Source of the DNA: Clostridia bacterium
GTDB lineage: Bacteria; Bacillota; Clostridia; Oscillospirales; Acutalibacteraceae
Length of the DNA: 34,456 bases
Assembly (NCBI GenBank): GCA_017474205.1
Contig: JAFVID010000005.1
Coordinates: 1-34,456 of the forward strand
Reading direction: 5' to 3'
A program made the position numbers and the translations under genes. Below the pieces are notes generated by a model. It saw only the letters and a program-made list of their open reading frames with translations. It ran no database searches and was not told the DNA's origin. Shown one piece after another: positions 1 to 8,043 of this stretch (positions are counted from its first letter, which is position 1; each line of letters starts with the position of its first letter).

Positions 1-1
1 C

Positions 2-1558
2 AACAAAACCGTTGACCAAGGACTTTCTATGCTCAATGACCTTACCGCAAATAACGGTGTTATTTCGGGGGATGATGCCTTCAAACTTTACGATACCTAC
101 GGATTCCCCCTCGACCTTACCATAGATATCCTTGCAGAAAAGGGTCTTAAGGTGGATGAAGACCGCTTTAAGGAACTTATGACCGAACAAAGAACCAAGG
201 CAAGAGAAGCCCGTAAAGCATCCGACGGCGAAAGTTGGAAGAGCGACGGAATTGCCTTTGAAAATATTAACGCTACCAAGTTTGTGGGATACTGTGAAAA
301 TAATATATCCGCAAATATTCTCGATATCGTATCCGAAGGTGAACACGTTGGTGCTATAAGCGAGGGTGCGAATGCTATTATCGTTCTCGATAACTCCCCC
401 TTCTACGCCGAAAGCGGTGGACAGGCAGGGGATAGCGGTGTTATCTCCACCGAAACCGCTGAATTTGTGGTTTTAGATACCAAAAAGACAGCCGACGGAA
501 TCTTCACCCACGCAGGTAAACTAAACAAGGGTAATATCTCGGCAGGCGATACCGTAACTGCATCCTTTGATACCTGCAAACGTGCCGAAACTATGAGAAA
601 TCACACCTCCGCTCACCTTTTACAAGCCGCCCTTCGCAGTGTGCTTGGTACCCACGTTGAGCAGGCAGGTCAACTTGTTGATAAAGACCGTATGCGTTTT
701 GACTTTACCCACTTCTCCGCCCTTTCTGATGAAGAACTCAAAAGCGTTGAAGATAAGATTAACGATGCAATTCTTTCCGCAATTCCCGTAGTTGTTGAAG
801 AAATGGCTATTGAAGATGCCAAGAAAAAGGGTGCTATGGCACTCTTCGGTGAAAAATACGGCGACGTGGTTCGCGTTGTTGCTTGTGGAGACGTATCCAC
901 CGAACTTTGTGGTGGTACTCACGTGCCTAATACCGCAAATATTGGACTTTTCCGCATTTTGTCCGAAACTTCCGTTGCTGCAGGTGTTCGCCGTATCGAA
1001 GCAGTTACAGGAAGAAAGGTCCTTGACCTTCTTAACGCCCGTGAAGATACCCTTAAAAAGACCGCATCCGCCATTAAGGCATCATCCATTGGTGATGAGG
1101 TTGTTGAAAGAGCAAAATCGGTGGTAAATGAACTTAAAAATGCCGAGAAAAAGTTAGAACAACTTGAAAATCAGAAGGCAGCGGGACAAATTACCGAACT
1201 CATTAACAATGCCAAGGTTGTTGGTGATATCCGTGTTGTTACAGGTGAAATCAAGGCAGAATCCGCCGACGGACTTCGCTCCGCTTGTGATAAAGCAAGA
1301 GATATGGGTGCCGATATTGTATGCCTTTTAGCCCTTGTATCTGATGATAAATCCTCCGTTACCCTTTGTGCAGTTTGCGGTAAAGATGCCGTAGCAAAGG
1401 GTGCTCACGCAGGTAACATTATCCGCACCGCCACTGCCGAACTTGGTGGTAAGGGCGGCGGACGTCCCGACAGTGCCATGGGTGGCGGTAAAGACGTTGC
1501 AAAACTCTCTGCTGTGCTCGATTCTATCGCCGACGTAGTTGCATCCCAACTTAAATAA
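2..1558 (+). CDS. alaS: Alanine--tRNA ligase, C-terminal part (5' end outside window)
   Basis: AlaRS charges tRNA-Ala with alanine and hydrolyses mischarged Ser/Gly-tRNA-Ala in the cytoplasm. The open frame runs in from the left edge; the codons before the first internal ATG (position 29) read NKTVDQGLS, matching the AlaRS segment before the tRNA-recognition region, so the gene is truncated by the window and does not start at 29. About 519 residues are visible of the roughly 870-880 usual for the family; the catalytic domain is missing. Visible are the editing domain with the zinc-binding HTSAH motif (nt 602-616) and the CGGTH motif (nt 908-922), then a coiled linker and the C-terminal DHHA1 domain with a glycine-rich GKGGGRPD motif near nt 1451. 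murC follows after 45 bp on the same strand, with no terminator seen between them. Confidence 0.97.
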   Translation, partial: NKTVDQGLSMLNDLTANNGVISGDDAFKLYDTYGFPLDLTIDILAEKGLKVDEDRFKELMTEQRTKAREARKASDGESWKSDGIAFENINATKFVGYCENNISANILDIVSEGEHVGAISEGANAIIVLDNSPFYAESGGQAGDSGVISTETAEFVVLDTKKTADGIFTHAGKLNKGNISAGDTVTASFDTCKRAETMRNHTSAHLLQAALRSVLGTHVEQAGQLVDKDRMRFDFTHFSALSDEELKSVEDKINDAILSAIPVVVEEMAIEDAKKKGAMALFGEKYGDVVRVVACGDVSTELCGGTHVPNTANIGLFRILSETSVAAGVRRIEAVTGRKVLDLLNAREDTLKKTASAIKASSIGDEVVERAKSVVNELKNAEKKLEQLENQKAAGQITELINNAKVVGDIRVVTGEIKAESADGLRSACDKARDMGADIVCLLALVSDDKSSVTLCAVCGKDAVAKGAHAGNIIRTATAELGGKGGGRPDSAMGGGKDVAKLSAVLDSIADVVASQLK

Positions 1559-1603
1559 AGAGTAAAATACTTAAAAAATTATCATTTGTTTGAAGGAATT
1601 ATT

Positions 1604-3541
1604 ATGACTAAAATTTCTATCGATAATCTAATAAACGATACCACAAAAAGGGCTCACTTGGTTGGTGTGGGCGGTGTTTCAATGTCATCACTTGCCGAAA
1701 CTTTGCTCGCCCGTGGCATCTTCGTTAGCGGATCGGATATGCGAAATTCCGAAGCCACCCACCGTCTTGAAGAAAAGGGTGTGCGTCTGCTTATTGGTCA
1801 TAATCCTTCAAACGTAGATGATATTGATTACGTTATTCGCACCGCTGCGGTAAAAAACGATAATCCCGAAATCGCCGCTGCAATTACTAAAGGTATCCCC
1901 GTTTTCGAACGTGCCGAGGCATGGGGCTCAATTATGCAATCCCACGATGAAGCAATATGTGTTGCAGGTGTCCACGGCAAAACCACAACGTCATCTATGG
2001 TTACCCACATCGCTTTGGCAGGGGATTATGACCCTGCGGTTATGATTGGTGGTAATCTATCGGCAATCGGTGGGGGACATCGCATTGGTAAGGGTCCTAT
2101 CATTTTGGAATCCTGCGAATATTGTAATTCCTTCCTTTCCTTTCATCCCACGGTGGCGGTTATTTTGAACGTTGAAGCCGACCACCTTGACTTCTTTAAG
2201 GATTTAGATGATATTTCAAATTCCTTCCGTAAGTTTGCACTTTTAACACCCGAAGATAACGGTGTTGTGGTTGCAAATGCCGATGATTACAACACAATGA
2301 AGTGTATTGAAGGCATTGACCGACACATCATCACCTTCGGTCTTAAGAATGCCGCCGACGTTACCGCCGAGCGTATTAAACTTACCCGTGGACTTCCCGA
2401 GTTTGATATTATTTATCGCAATAAAAAACTTTGCCACGTTAAAATGCTTGTCCCAGGGGAGCACAATATCCTCAATGCTCTTGCCGCCGCTGCCGCCGCT
2501 TTGGGTGCAGGATTTGATGAAAAATCTATCGAACGTGGACTTTCATCCTACGCAGGTGTTGGCAGACGTTTTGAATATAAAGGTCAAATTAACGGTGCGG
2601 TAATTTATGATGATTACGCCCATCATCCCAGCGAAATTAAGGCACTTTTAGATGCGGTATCATTTATGGAATACGATAGGGTTATTGTGGCATTCCAACC
2701 CCACACATTTACCCGTACCGCCGCATTTTTTGATGATTTTGTGGAACAACTTTCCCGTCCCGATATGCTCATTCTTGCCGACGTTTTTGCCGCAAGAGAG
2801 AAAAACACCGTAGGTGTTACCTCCGCCGATTTGGCAAACAAAATTGAAGGATCATATCTTATTCCCGACTTTGATGATATGACAAATTTCATATCTCAAA
2901 TTGCAAAGGCAGGGGATATTATCCTAACCGTTGGCGCAGGTGAACTTAATATCGTTTCGGATAAACTTTCTAAAATAACTCCCGCTAAAAAAAACGAGAA
3001 AATTTTTGATTTCGATATAAGTGCAGGGGGACTTCGTAACCTGAACGACGTAAAAATCCTCATTTGTTATCTCCTTAAAACCGCAGGGGGCAAGGTAAAA
3101 AAAGAACTCCTTTATGAAACCTTGCAAAAGGACGGAATGAGTGGTTTTTGGTATATTACCAAGGCGCTTGACGAGTTAAAATCCAAGGAAACTATTTTAG
3201 AGGTTGAGGAAGAAAACGACTCGGTTTTGCTTATTCAAAATTCGGGACTCGATATTGCAAATCAACTCGAAACGACCCTTCCCTTAACCATTCGCGAAAA
3301 GGTAACGGCTGAATCTCTTAGACTTATTTCCCGTTCATCCGCTTTGGAACAAAATAAGGTGGATATTATTAAGAACGATAAGGGCGATTACGTGGTATCC
3401 ATTAAAATAATGGAAGGGGAGAGGGAACTTTTATCAGCAAACATTCCCGCATACGATTCAATTCAGGCAGGAATTATTAAAGAAAAATTCCTTTCTAACC
3501 CCTCGGAATTTTACAAAAAAATAATTGGATTTTTTGAATAG
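1604..3541 (+). CDS. murC: UDP-N-acetylmuramate--L-alanine ligase fused to a C-terminal DUF4364 domain
   Basis: MurC adds L-alanine to UDP-MurNAc in cytoplasmic peptidoglycan precursor synthesis. The ATG at 1604 is preceded by GAAGGA (1592-1597); an upstream in-frame TTG at 1586 has no better signal. Seen: the N-terminal nucleotide-sugar loop GVGGVSMS, the ATP loop GVHGKTTT, HNILNALAA of the central domain, DYAHHPSEI and FQPHTFTRT of the C-terminal domain. MurC proteins usually end near 450-470 residues; this one has 645. From about residue 469 (nt 3008) the extra 177 residues resemble a complete DUF4364 protein: GGLRNLNDVKILICYLL, a winged-helix-like N-part, LPLTIREKV, and the ending SEFYKKIIGFF. 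DUF4364 is normally a separate clostridial protein of unknown role. The frame is open through the junction. A bidirectional terminator follows at once. The MurC assignment is firm; the DUF4364 assignment is from remembered family sequences. Confidence 0.95.
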   Translation: MTKISIDNLINDTTKRAHLVGVGGVSMSSLAETLLARGIFVSGSDMRNSEATHRLEEKGVRLLIGHNPSNVDDIDYVIRTAAVKNDNPEIAAAITKGIPVFERAEAWGSIMQSHDEAICVAGVHGKTTTSSMVTHIALAGDYDPAVMIGGNLSAIGGGHRIGKGPIILESCEYCNSFLSFHPTVAVILNVEADHLDFFKDLDDISNSFRKFALLTPEDNGVVVANADDYNTMKCIEGIDRHIITFGLKNAADVTAERIKLTRGLPEFDIIYRNKKLCHVKMLVPGEHNILNALAAAAAALGAGFDEKSIERGLSSYAGVGRRFEYKGQINGAVIYDDYAHHPSEIKALLDAVSFMEYDRVIVAFQPHTFTRTAAFFDDFVEQLSRPDMLILADVFAAREKNTVGVTSADLANKIEGSYLIPDFDDMTNFISQIAKAGDIILTVGAGELNIVSDKLSKITPAKKNEKIFDFDISAGGLRNLNDVKILICYLLKTAGGKVKKELLYETLQKDGMSGFWYITKALDELKSKETILEVEEENDSVLLIQNSGLDIANQLETTLPLTIREKVTAESLRLISRSSALEQNKVDIIKNDKGDYVVSIKIMEGERELLSANIPAYDSIQAGIIKEKFLSNPSEFYKKIIGFFE

Positions 3542-3550
3542 AAAAATCAA

Positions 3551-3580
3551 AAAGCACGAGTGAAATTCACTCGTGCTTTT
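3551..3580. terminator. Bidirectional intrinsic terminator between murC and the phosphatase/RimI gene
   Basis: A perfect hairpin with arms AAAGCACGAGTGAA and TTCACTCGTGCTTT is flanked by A-rich sequence on the left and T-rich sequence on the right, so it can end transcription from both converging genes. Its stem closely resembles the terminator after gyrA (24503-24536). Confidence 0.9.
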
Positions 3581-3587
3581 TAATAAT

Positions 3588-4460
3588 TTATATCTCTTTC
3601 CTCATTATAATTGCATCTTCGGTGGGGTTACTATAGTAATCTTTTCTCTCGCTTATCTTTTCAAAACCGCATTTTTCATAAAGGGATATTGCCGGGATAT
3701 TTGATCGTCTTACTTCAAGCAAAATTTCAAAAACCATGTTTGATTTTACGATTTTTTCGAACTCATTTATAAGATTTTTTGCAATACCTTTTCCTCGATA
3801 TTTTTCATCAACAACTACCCTGTCTATCTCGGCAGTTTCGAAAATATATCGACCGCAAATGTAACCCGAAAGGTCGCAATTTTCATCAAAACTTTTAAGA
3901 AAAATTAAACGAGATTTTTCGCAGTAATTTTTTAGAGTATCTTCATCCCAAAAATCGTGAAAATATTTTTCGCCAAAAAGTATTAAGCTTTTTACATCAT
4001 TTTTTCCTGCAAAACTTATATAATTTTCATCACATTTTTCACTTAAAAGTTCTGTGAAAATTTCATCAATTTTTTCTTCAATTTCTTCACGGCAATTTTT
4101 GTATGTTTCTTCATCTCCACCATAGGGGTCAAAAATGTTAAGAGATTTTTCCACTCCATTTTTGTTTGGGAAGTACTGTTTTAACACCTTAAAATGTCCC
4201 TCGGCAAGGGGATAAATTTTGTATGCGTTTTCCACCGTCTCGGCGGTCAAACCCCTTGATATATGGGCATTCAGGTCAACACCAATCTCTTTGCAAACCG
4301 TTATTGAATTTATGGATGCCTTATCTCCGCCGTATGTTGCAACGCCACAACTCGTTGCGAAAAAGGGAAGCCCTTTTTCCTTTGCGATTTTATTAAAAAT
4401 TCCTTCAGCCATTGGACTTCGACAGGTGTTTCCGCTACAAACGAACAAAATATTTTTCAT
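3588..4460 (-). CDS. Fusion: low-molecular-weight protein phosphatase (YwlE-like) + RimI-like GNAT acetyltransferase
   Basis: Two enzymes lie in one 290-residue chain. Residues 1-140 are a LMW protein phosphatase: the P-loop C8-SGNTC-R14-S begins the protein and the general acid lies in DPYGG (D111). The Thr after GN (T12) matches the CTGNTCRS loop of the arginine phosphatase YwlE, so phosphoarginine is a possible substrate; this is inference. Residues about 145-290 are a GNAT domain: acetyl-CoA loop YRGKGIAKNL (221-230), then NIPAISLYEKCGFE and YYSNPTEDAIIMRK, which are typical of RimI, the ribosomal protein S18 N-terminal alanine acetyltransferase. The two parts are usually separate genes. 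It is the last gene of the trmK-Nif3 operon, beginning 3 bp after the Nif3 stop. The domain calls are firm; the precise substrates are not. Confidence 0.9.
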   Translation of the reverse strand: MKNILFVCSGNTCRSPMAEGIFNKIAKEKGLPFFATSCGVATYGGDKASINSITVCKEIGVDLNAHISRGLTAETVENAYKIYPLAEGHFKVLKQYFPNKNGVEKSLNIFDPYGGDEETYKNCREEIEEKIDEIFTELLSEKCDENYISFAGKNDVKSLILFGEKYFHDFWDEDTLKNYCEKSRLIFLKSFDENCDLSGYICGRYIFETAEIDRVVVDEKYRGKGIAKNLINEFEKIVKSNMVFEILLEVRRSNIPAISLYEKCGFEKISERKDYYSNPTEDAIIMRKEI

Positions 4461-4463
4461 AAA

Positions 4464-5231
4464 TTACACTCTTTTTACGGGAGAATTTTGAGGGATAATT
4501 TCAACACAAATTTCAGGGAATTTTTTCTCTAATTTTTCAGCAAAATTTTTCACAATAACATTCTCTGTTTCAAAATGTCCTGCAACAACTAAAGTAATTC
4601 CCTCATTTTTTGCGTCTATAAGTTCGTGATGTTTTGCTTCACCGGTAACGTAAGCATCAATACCTTTTTTTATTACGTCAAAGAGCATACTGCCCCCCGA
4701 ACCACCGCAAACCGCAACGTTTTTTATATCGTTTTTACCCTCAACAAATTCTACTCCGTCAGAGTTTAATTTTTCTTTAACGTACTTCGCAAATTCACAG
4801 GATGTCATTGAATGGGGGAGAGCACCAATTCTTCCGATAGGGGGAAGATTTGGGAATTCACTATCGTAAAAATCGCCGATTTTTTCAAGACAAAGGGCAT
4901 CACAAAGAGCGTCATTCACCCCGCCCTTTGCACAGTCAAGATTTGTGTGGGCACAAATGGCGTTTATATTATTTTTTGCAAGTAAAAATGGTACTGTGTG
5001 GGATTTCAATGATTTTAGTGGAGCAAATATCACGGGATGATGTGCAACAATCAAATCAATTCCTTCATTTTTTGCATATTCCACCGCATCGGGAGTAATA
5101 TCAAGCACCACTCCGATTTTATTTACCTTTTCATCCATTCCACCCACCAAAAGTCCTGCATTGTCGAAGTCCATTTGGGTATTAAATGGTGCGATTTCAT
5201 CTATAAAATTATAAATTTCTCTAACAATCAT
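4464..5231 (-). CDS. Nif3-like dinuclear metal centre protein (YqfO/GTP cyclohydrolase 1 type 2 family)
   Basis: A 255-residue Nif3/NGG1p-interacting-factor family protein with a predicted dinuclear metal site. Expected ligands are visible: HH in IVAHHPVIF (H64, H65), D99 in AHTNLD, and H219/E223 in AGHFETE. The family is often annotated as GTP cyclohydrolase 1 type 2, but its physiological reaction is unsettled. The length fits the short form, lacking the inserted PII-like domain found in some members such as B. subtilis YqfO. The start overlaps the trmK stop by 4 bp (ATGA), and the phosphatase/RimI gene follows after 3 bp. The trmK-Nif3 pairing is common in Firmicutes (yqfN-yqfO), which supports both calls. 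Confidence 0.93.
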   Translation of the reverse strand: MIVREIYNFIDEIAPFNTQMDFDNAGLLVGGMDEKVNKIGVVLDITPDAVEYAKNEGIDLIVAHHPVIFAPLKSLKSHTVPFLLAKNNINAICAHTNLDCAKGGVNDALCDALCLEKIGDFYDSEFPNLPPIGRIGALPHSMTSCEFAKYVKEKLNSDGVEFVEGKNDIKNVAVCGGSGGSMLFDVIKKGIDAYVTGEAKHHELIDAKNEGITLVVAGHFETENVIVKNFAEKLEKKFPEICVEIIPQNSPVKRV

Positions 5232-5920
5232 ATTTCCCTACTCCTCAAAATTTTTTCAAGTTCATTTTTTACGATAATTTCTTTATCAATTTCATCGGTT
5301 TCTTTACCCGATGTTTTTAATCCTTCGATTTTTTTCTCACACTTACCTATTTCTCTTTCGATATATGCTCTTTCAAACTCTCCAAAATTATCGAGCAACC
5401 TTCCAACCCTACACATAACTTCGGTGGGGGAGATACACTCACCCTTATATTCGACACGAAGCACCGAATAAAGATGTTTTGCATCTTCAAAGGCAAACTC
5501 TTTTACAATTTCATATCCGTTTTCATAAAGATATTTACGAAGGGTAACGCTATCGGACATAGGTTGAAGAATAAGTCCCACCTTTTCGCTCTTTGTAAAG
5601 GGTGCCGCATCAATAATTTCGCTAATTAGTCTGCCACCCATACCTGCGATTGCAATTTCTTCAGCATCTTTAGGCACGTTTTTTAGTCCGTCAGATAAAA
5701 ATACATCTATTTTTTCGTTGAGATTTGCTGCGGATATATTATTCTTCGCAATTTTTAATGGTCCTTTATTTATATCGGAGGCATAAACCTTTTTTGCTCT
5801 GCCCTCTTTTACCAAAAATATAGGCAAGGATGCGTGGTCAGTGCCTACATCGGCTACAATTTTATCTTTTTTTATGAGTGTTGCCACCGCATTTAGTCTT
5901 TTTGATAAAATATTTTTCAA
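5228..5920 (-). CDS. trmK: tRNA (adenine(22)-N(1))-methyltransferase TrmK
   Basis: TrmK methylates N1 of A22 in bacterial tRNAs with S-adenosylmethionine. The 230-residue protein begins with KRLNAVATLI, carries the SAM-binding motif VADVGTDHA (residues 22-30), YASDI at the end of the second strand, and the family-specific IAGMGG (91-96). The C-terminal part is a charged helical region as in other TrmK proteins. The start is a TTG at 5918-5920 with a strong GGAGGGG ribosome binding site just upstream (complement of 5927-5933). It is the first gene of a three-gene minus-strand operon and overlaps the next gene by 4 bp. Confidence 0.94.
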   Translation of the reverse strand: MKNILSKRLNAVATLIKKDKIVADVGTDHASLPIFLVKEGRAKKVYASDINKGPLKIAKNNISAANLNEKIDVFLSDGLKNVPKDAEEIAIAGMGGRLISEIIDAAPFTKSEKVGLILQPMSDSVTLRKYLYENGYEIVKEFAFEDAKHLYSVLRVEYKGECISPTEVMCRVGRLLDNFGEFERAYIEREIGKCEKKIEGLKTSGKETDEIDKEIIVKNELEKILRSREI

Positions 5921-5948
5921 ACCTTACCCCTCCTTTTTGTTTTAGGTG

Positions 5949-5977
5949 TTGCAAATTATAAATTTTTTTGGTATAAT
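5949..5977 (+). promoter_or_regulatory. Sigma-A promoter for the 105-aa membrane protein
   Basis: TTGCAA (5949-5954) and TATAAT (5972-5977) are separated by 17 bp and lie 33 bp before the start codon at 6011. Confidence 0.75.
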
Positions 5978-6010
5978 ATCTTTAATATTTTTTGAAAGGA
6001 TGTATTTACA

Positions 6011-6328
6011 ATGAAATACGATAAATATGGTGATCCTATTGTTGAAAGTGAAAAAAAGTTAGAGGGCAAACGTCTTAAATCTCTTTTAATTATGTTTATA
6101 ATTATGTTTGTGCTTATTGCCCTTAACTTTACCATTGCTTTTACCGGTATGCTTCACGAAATAGTTTGCTTTATTCTTGCTCCCTTTTATCTTTTGGTTT
6201 TTGTATCTGTTAACAAAGGTACAACCGCTCTTGCCGAAGAAGGATTTAACGTTAAGAAAATTAACTTAATAAATATTATTTTGCTCGTTGTTTACGCTGT
6301 AAGTGTATTTGTTGGATTCTTTGGTTAA
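6011..6328 (+). CDS. Small membrane protein of unknown function
   Basis: I do not recognise this 105-residue protein. A charged N-terminus (about 25 residues, many Lys/Glu) is followed by two closely spaced hydrophobic segments (about residues 25-45 and 49-67) and a third near the C-terminus (about 84-104). It is therefore probably a three-pass inner-membrane protein with no obvious catalytic motif. GAAAGGA at 5994-6000 precedes the ATG with a somewhat long gap. It is monocistronic: it has its own promoter at 5949-5977 and its own terminator at 6350-6382. It stands divergent from trmK and convergent with hpf. Confidence 0.8.
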   Translation: MKYDKYGDPIVESEKKLEGKRLKSLLIMFIIMFVLIALNFTIAFTGMLHEIVCFILAPFYLLVFVSVNKGTTALAEEGFNVKKINLINIILLVVYAVSVFVGFFG

Positions 6329-6349
6329 TAAATATTTATAAATAAGATT

Positions 6350-6382
6350 CCCGCCGTAGTTTTTACTCTACGGCGGGTTTTA
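6350..6382 (+). terminator. Intrinsic terminator after the small membrane protein gene
   Basis: Ten-base-pair stem CCCGCCGTAG / CTACGGCGGG (6350-6359 and 6368-6377) followed by TTTTATT. It may also help end hpf transcription from the other side, although the T-tract on that strand is poor. Confidence 0.88.
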
Positions 6383-6426
6383 TTATATCATACTTTATTT
6401 AGTTTGTGAATGATATTTTTTACATT

Positions 6427-6957
6427 TTAATTTTCGGGTTCAATTAAGCCGTAATGACCGTCTTTTCGACGATAAACAACGCTGATAAGATCGGTTTCCA
6501 TATTGCGGAACAAATAGAATTGATGACCCAACATTTCCATTTGAAGCACTGCTTCTTCAGGATCCATGGGTTTTACCGCAAATTTCTTGGTGCGGACAAT
6601 TTCAATTCCTTCTTCCTCAACAGGTTCATTATCGAGTCCGGCAACGATATCTTCAAAAGAACCTTCACGGAGTCGTTTTTCCATTTTGGTTTTGTTTTTA
6701 CGGATTTTTCTTATAATATCACTAACAACCGATTTCATTGCCTCTTCAAATTTTTCAGAGGTTGCTTCAGAACGATAAATCATTCCTTTATTGTTAATGG
6801 TTGCCTCAACGGTAAGACGGTCTTTTCTGCCCGTTACGGTGATGTTGGCTTCAGCGTTGTCATCAAAGAACTTATTGAGTTTTCTAAGTTCTTTTTCGGC
6901 TGCCACGTTAAAAGAATCTTTAACCGTAATCTTTCTTCCAATAATGTTAATAGTCAT
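6427..6957 (-). CDS. hpf: Ribosome hibernation promoting factor, long form
   Basis: Long HPF proteins pair 70S ribosomes into inactive 100S dimers in slow growth. The 176-residue length fits the long form. Residues about 1-100 form the S30AE ribosome-binding domain (MTINIIGRKITVKDSF start; KLNKFF; DRLTVEATI; basic IIRKIRKNKTKMEKRLR helix). After an acidic linker, residues about 118-176 are the dimerisation domain (VRTKKFAVKPMDPEEA, MEMLGHQFYLFRN, VVYRRKDGHYGLIEP). The ATG has AAAGGGGATG upstream. A consensus-like promoter lies 58 bp upstream (7015-7043 on the minus strand), so hpf is transcribed separately from the parAB-serS run above it. Confidence 0.96.
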   Translation of the reverse strand: MTINIIGRKITVKDSFNVAAEKELRKLNKFFDDNAEANITVTGRKDRLTVEATINNKGMIYRSEATSEKFEEAMKSVVSDIIRKIRKNKTKMEKRLREGSFEDIVAGLDNEPVEEEGIEIVRTKKFAVKPMDPEEAVLQMEMLGHQFYLFRNMETDLISVVYRRKDGHYGLIEPEN

Positions 6958-7014
6958 AGGTTCATCCCCTTTGAAGAGTATATTGTTACAAAGGATATTT
7001 CCTTCGTTGAGTTT

Positions 7015-7043
7015 ATTATATCACAACATTATTGTAATTTCAA
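7015..7043 (-). promoter_or_regulatory. Sigma-A promoter of hpf
   Basis: On the minus strand TTGAAA (complement of 7038-7043), 17 bp, then TATAAT (complement of 7015-7020). Confidence 0.8.
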
Positions 7044-7094
7044 TAAAAATTTTATACTTTTAACATTTTTTTTATATATTTTGCCAATTATCGA

Positions 7095-7322
7095 CTAATA
7101 TTTCTTTTCTCCGCTAAAAATATGCATTTTATCTTGGTTTGGAATAATCTCTTTTTCGGCTACTTCTGACTGCCAAAGGTCGGGAGAAATTTCTTCAAAG
7201 GATAAAGAAATTGCACCTTGAGGGCAACCCCATTCCTCTAAAAAGACCTGATTGATGCGGTCGGCAACTCGTTTTTTTGTGTCTGCATCCTTTGGATACG
7301 CTTTAATTTTAATGTAAGGCAT
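7095..7322 (-). CDS. Tautomerase family protein (4-oxalocrotonate tautomerase-like)
   Basis: A 75-residue protein starting MPYIKIKAYP. After removal of Met the N-terminal proline would be the catalytic base typical of the tautomerase superfamily. The pattern of a first beta-strand, an amphipathic helix (KKRVADRINQVFLEEWG) and a second strand (ISLSFEEISPDLW) matches small 4-oxalocrotonate tautomerase-like subunits. The natural substrate cannot be inferred; no aromatic catabolism genes are nearby. It is the last gene of the minus-strand run, 3 bp after the acetyltransferase stop, with its ribosome binding site inside the end of that gene. Confidence 0.82.
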   Translation of the reverse strand: MPYIKIKAYPKDADTKKRVADRINQVFLEEWGCPQGAISLSFEEISPDLWQSEVAEKEIIPNQDKMHIFSGEKKY

Positions 7323-7325
7323 TTT

Positions 7326-8042
7326 TCATTCTCCTTTTAATAATTTTTCTGTGTTTATTTCAACAAATCCTGCCTGATTATAAATTCTTTCGGCTGTGGG
7401 ATTGTCGGTAAGCAAATAAATTTCGTCTTTTGTTTCACGTTTAACATATTCAGTGGCAAATTTCACAACTTCCCTTGCAAAACCGCAACTTCTGAAGAAA
7501 ATTCCCGTTTGCACCGAATCAATTCGCACTACATTATAGGGCGAAAACCACATTCCCGCCATAGATACCGGCTCGTCAAACAAATATCCCACCGCAAGTT
7601 TATAGTTTTCATTCTTCATTGAGTCGATTAGCACCCTGCGGAAGTATTCCTTTTGACTTCCCAACAGGATATTTTCGGTGATTTTTTCATCATAACTCTC
7701 TAAAATCTTGATTTTTAGTCGACTGTTCGATATTATGTAAACCTCTCCCTGCTGCACCATAAGGCGAAAGTCCTTGTTTTTCTCCTTTTCGGCGGTGAAA
7801 TAGTTTTGGTTTATATGTTTATATCGTGGCGTAATATTTTTCTCATTATAAAAAGTATCGATCTCGGATAAAATCTCATCGCTCAAGAAATCAGCCGTAA
7901 TTATTGCCGAGTTTGAATCGTAACTTCCCGAATTTTCTTCATTAAAAAATAAACAACCCCAATCTCTCTTCTCAAAATTTGAGAAAAGATTGGGGTAATT
8001 TTGTTCGGCTTTTAGAATTTTTTCAAATAAATCTTTATTCAT
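7326..8042 (-). CDS. GNAT family N-acetyltransferase
   Basis: A 238-residue protein whose N-terminal half I do not recognise. The C-terminal half (about residues 130-235) shows a GNAT fold: a strand carrying YLFDEPVSMAGMW, the motif-A region VQTGIFFRSCGFAREVVKFA in place of the standard Q/RxxGxG/A loop, and the closing NPTAERIYNQAGFVEI. The acetyl-CoA loop is degenerate, so catalytic activity is uncertain. Only 1 bp separates it from the thioesterase stop, and the tautomerase follows after 3 bp, which indicates translational coupling in one operon. The substrate is unknown. Confidence 0.78.
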   Translation of the reverse strand: MNKDLFEKILKAEQNYPNLFSNFEKRDWGCLFFNEENSGSYDSNSAIITADFLSDEILSEIDTFYNEKNITPRYKHINQNYFTAEKEKNKDFRLMVQQGEVYIISNSRLKIKILESYDEKITENILLGSQKEYFRRVLIDSMKNENYKLAVGYLFDEPVSMAGMWFSPYNVVRIDSVQTGIFFRSCGFAREVVKFATEYVKRETKDEIYLLTDNPTAERIYNQAGFVEINTEKLLKGE

Positions 8043-8043
8043 A

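Noticed and set aside
6454..7098. Long open frame (214 codons) antisense to hpf
   Set aside because: It is a shadow of hpf and its promoter region. The product is a Phe/Asn-rich string without family motifs and has no ribosome binding site.
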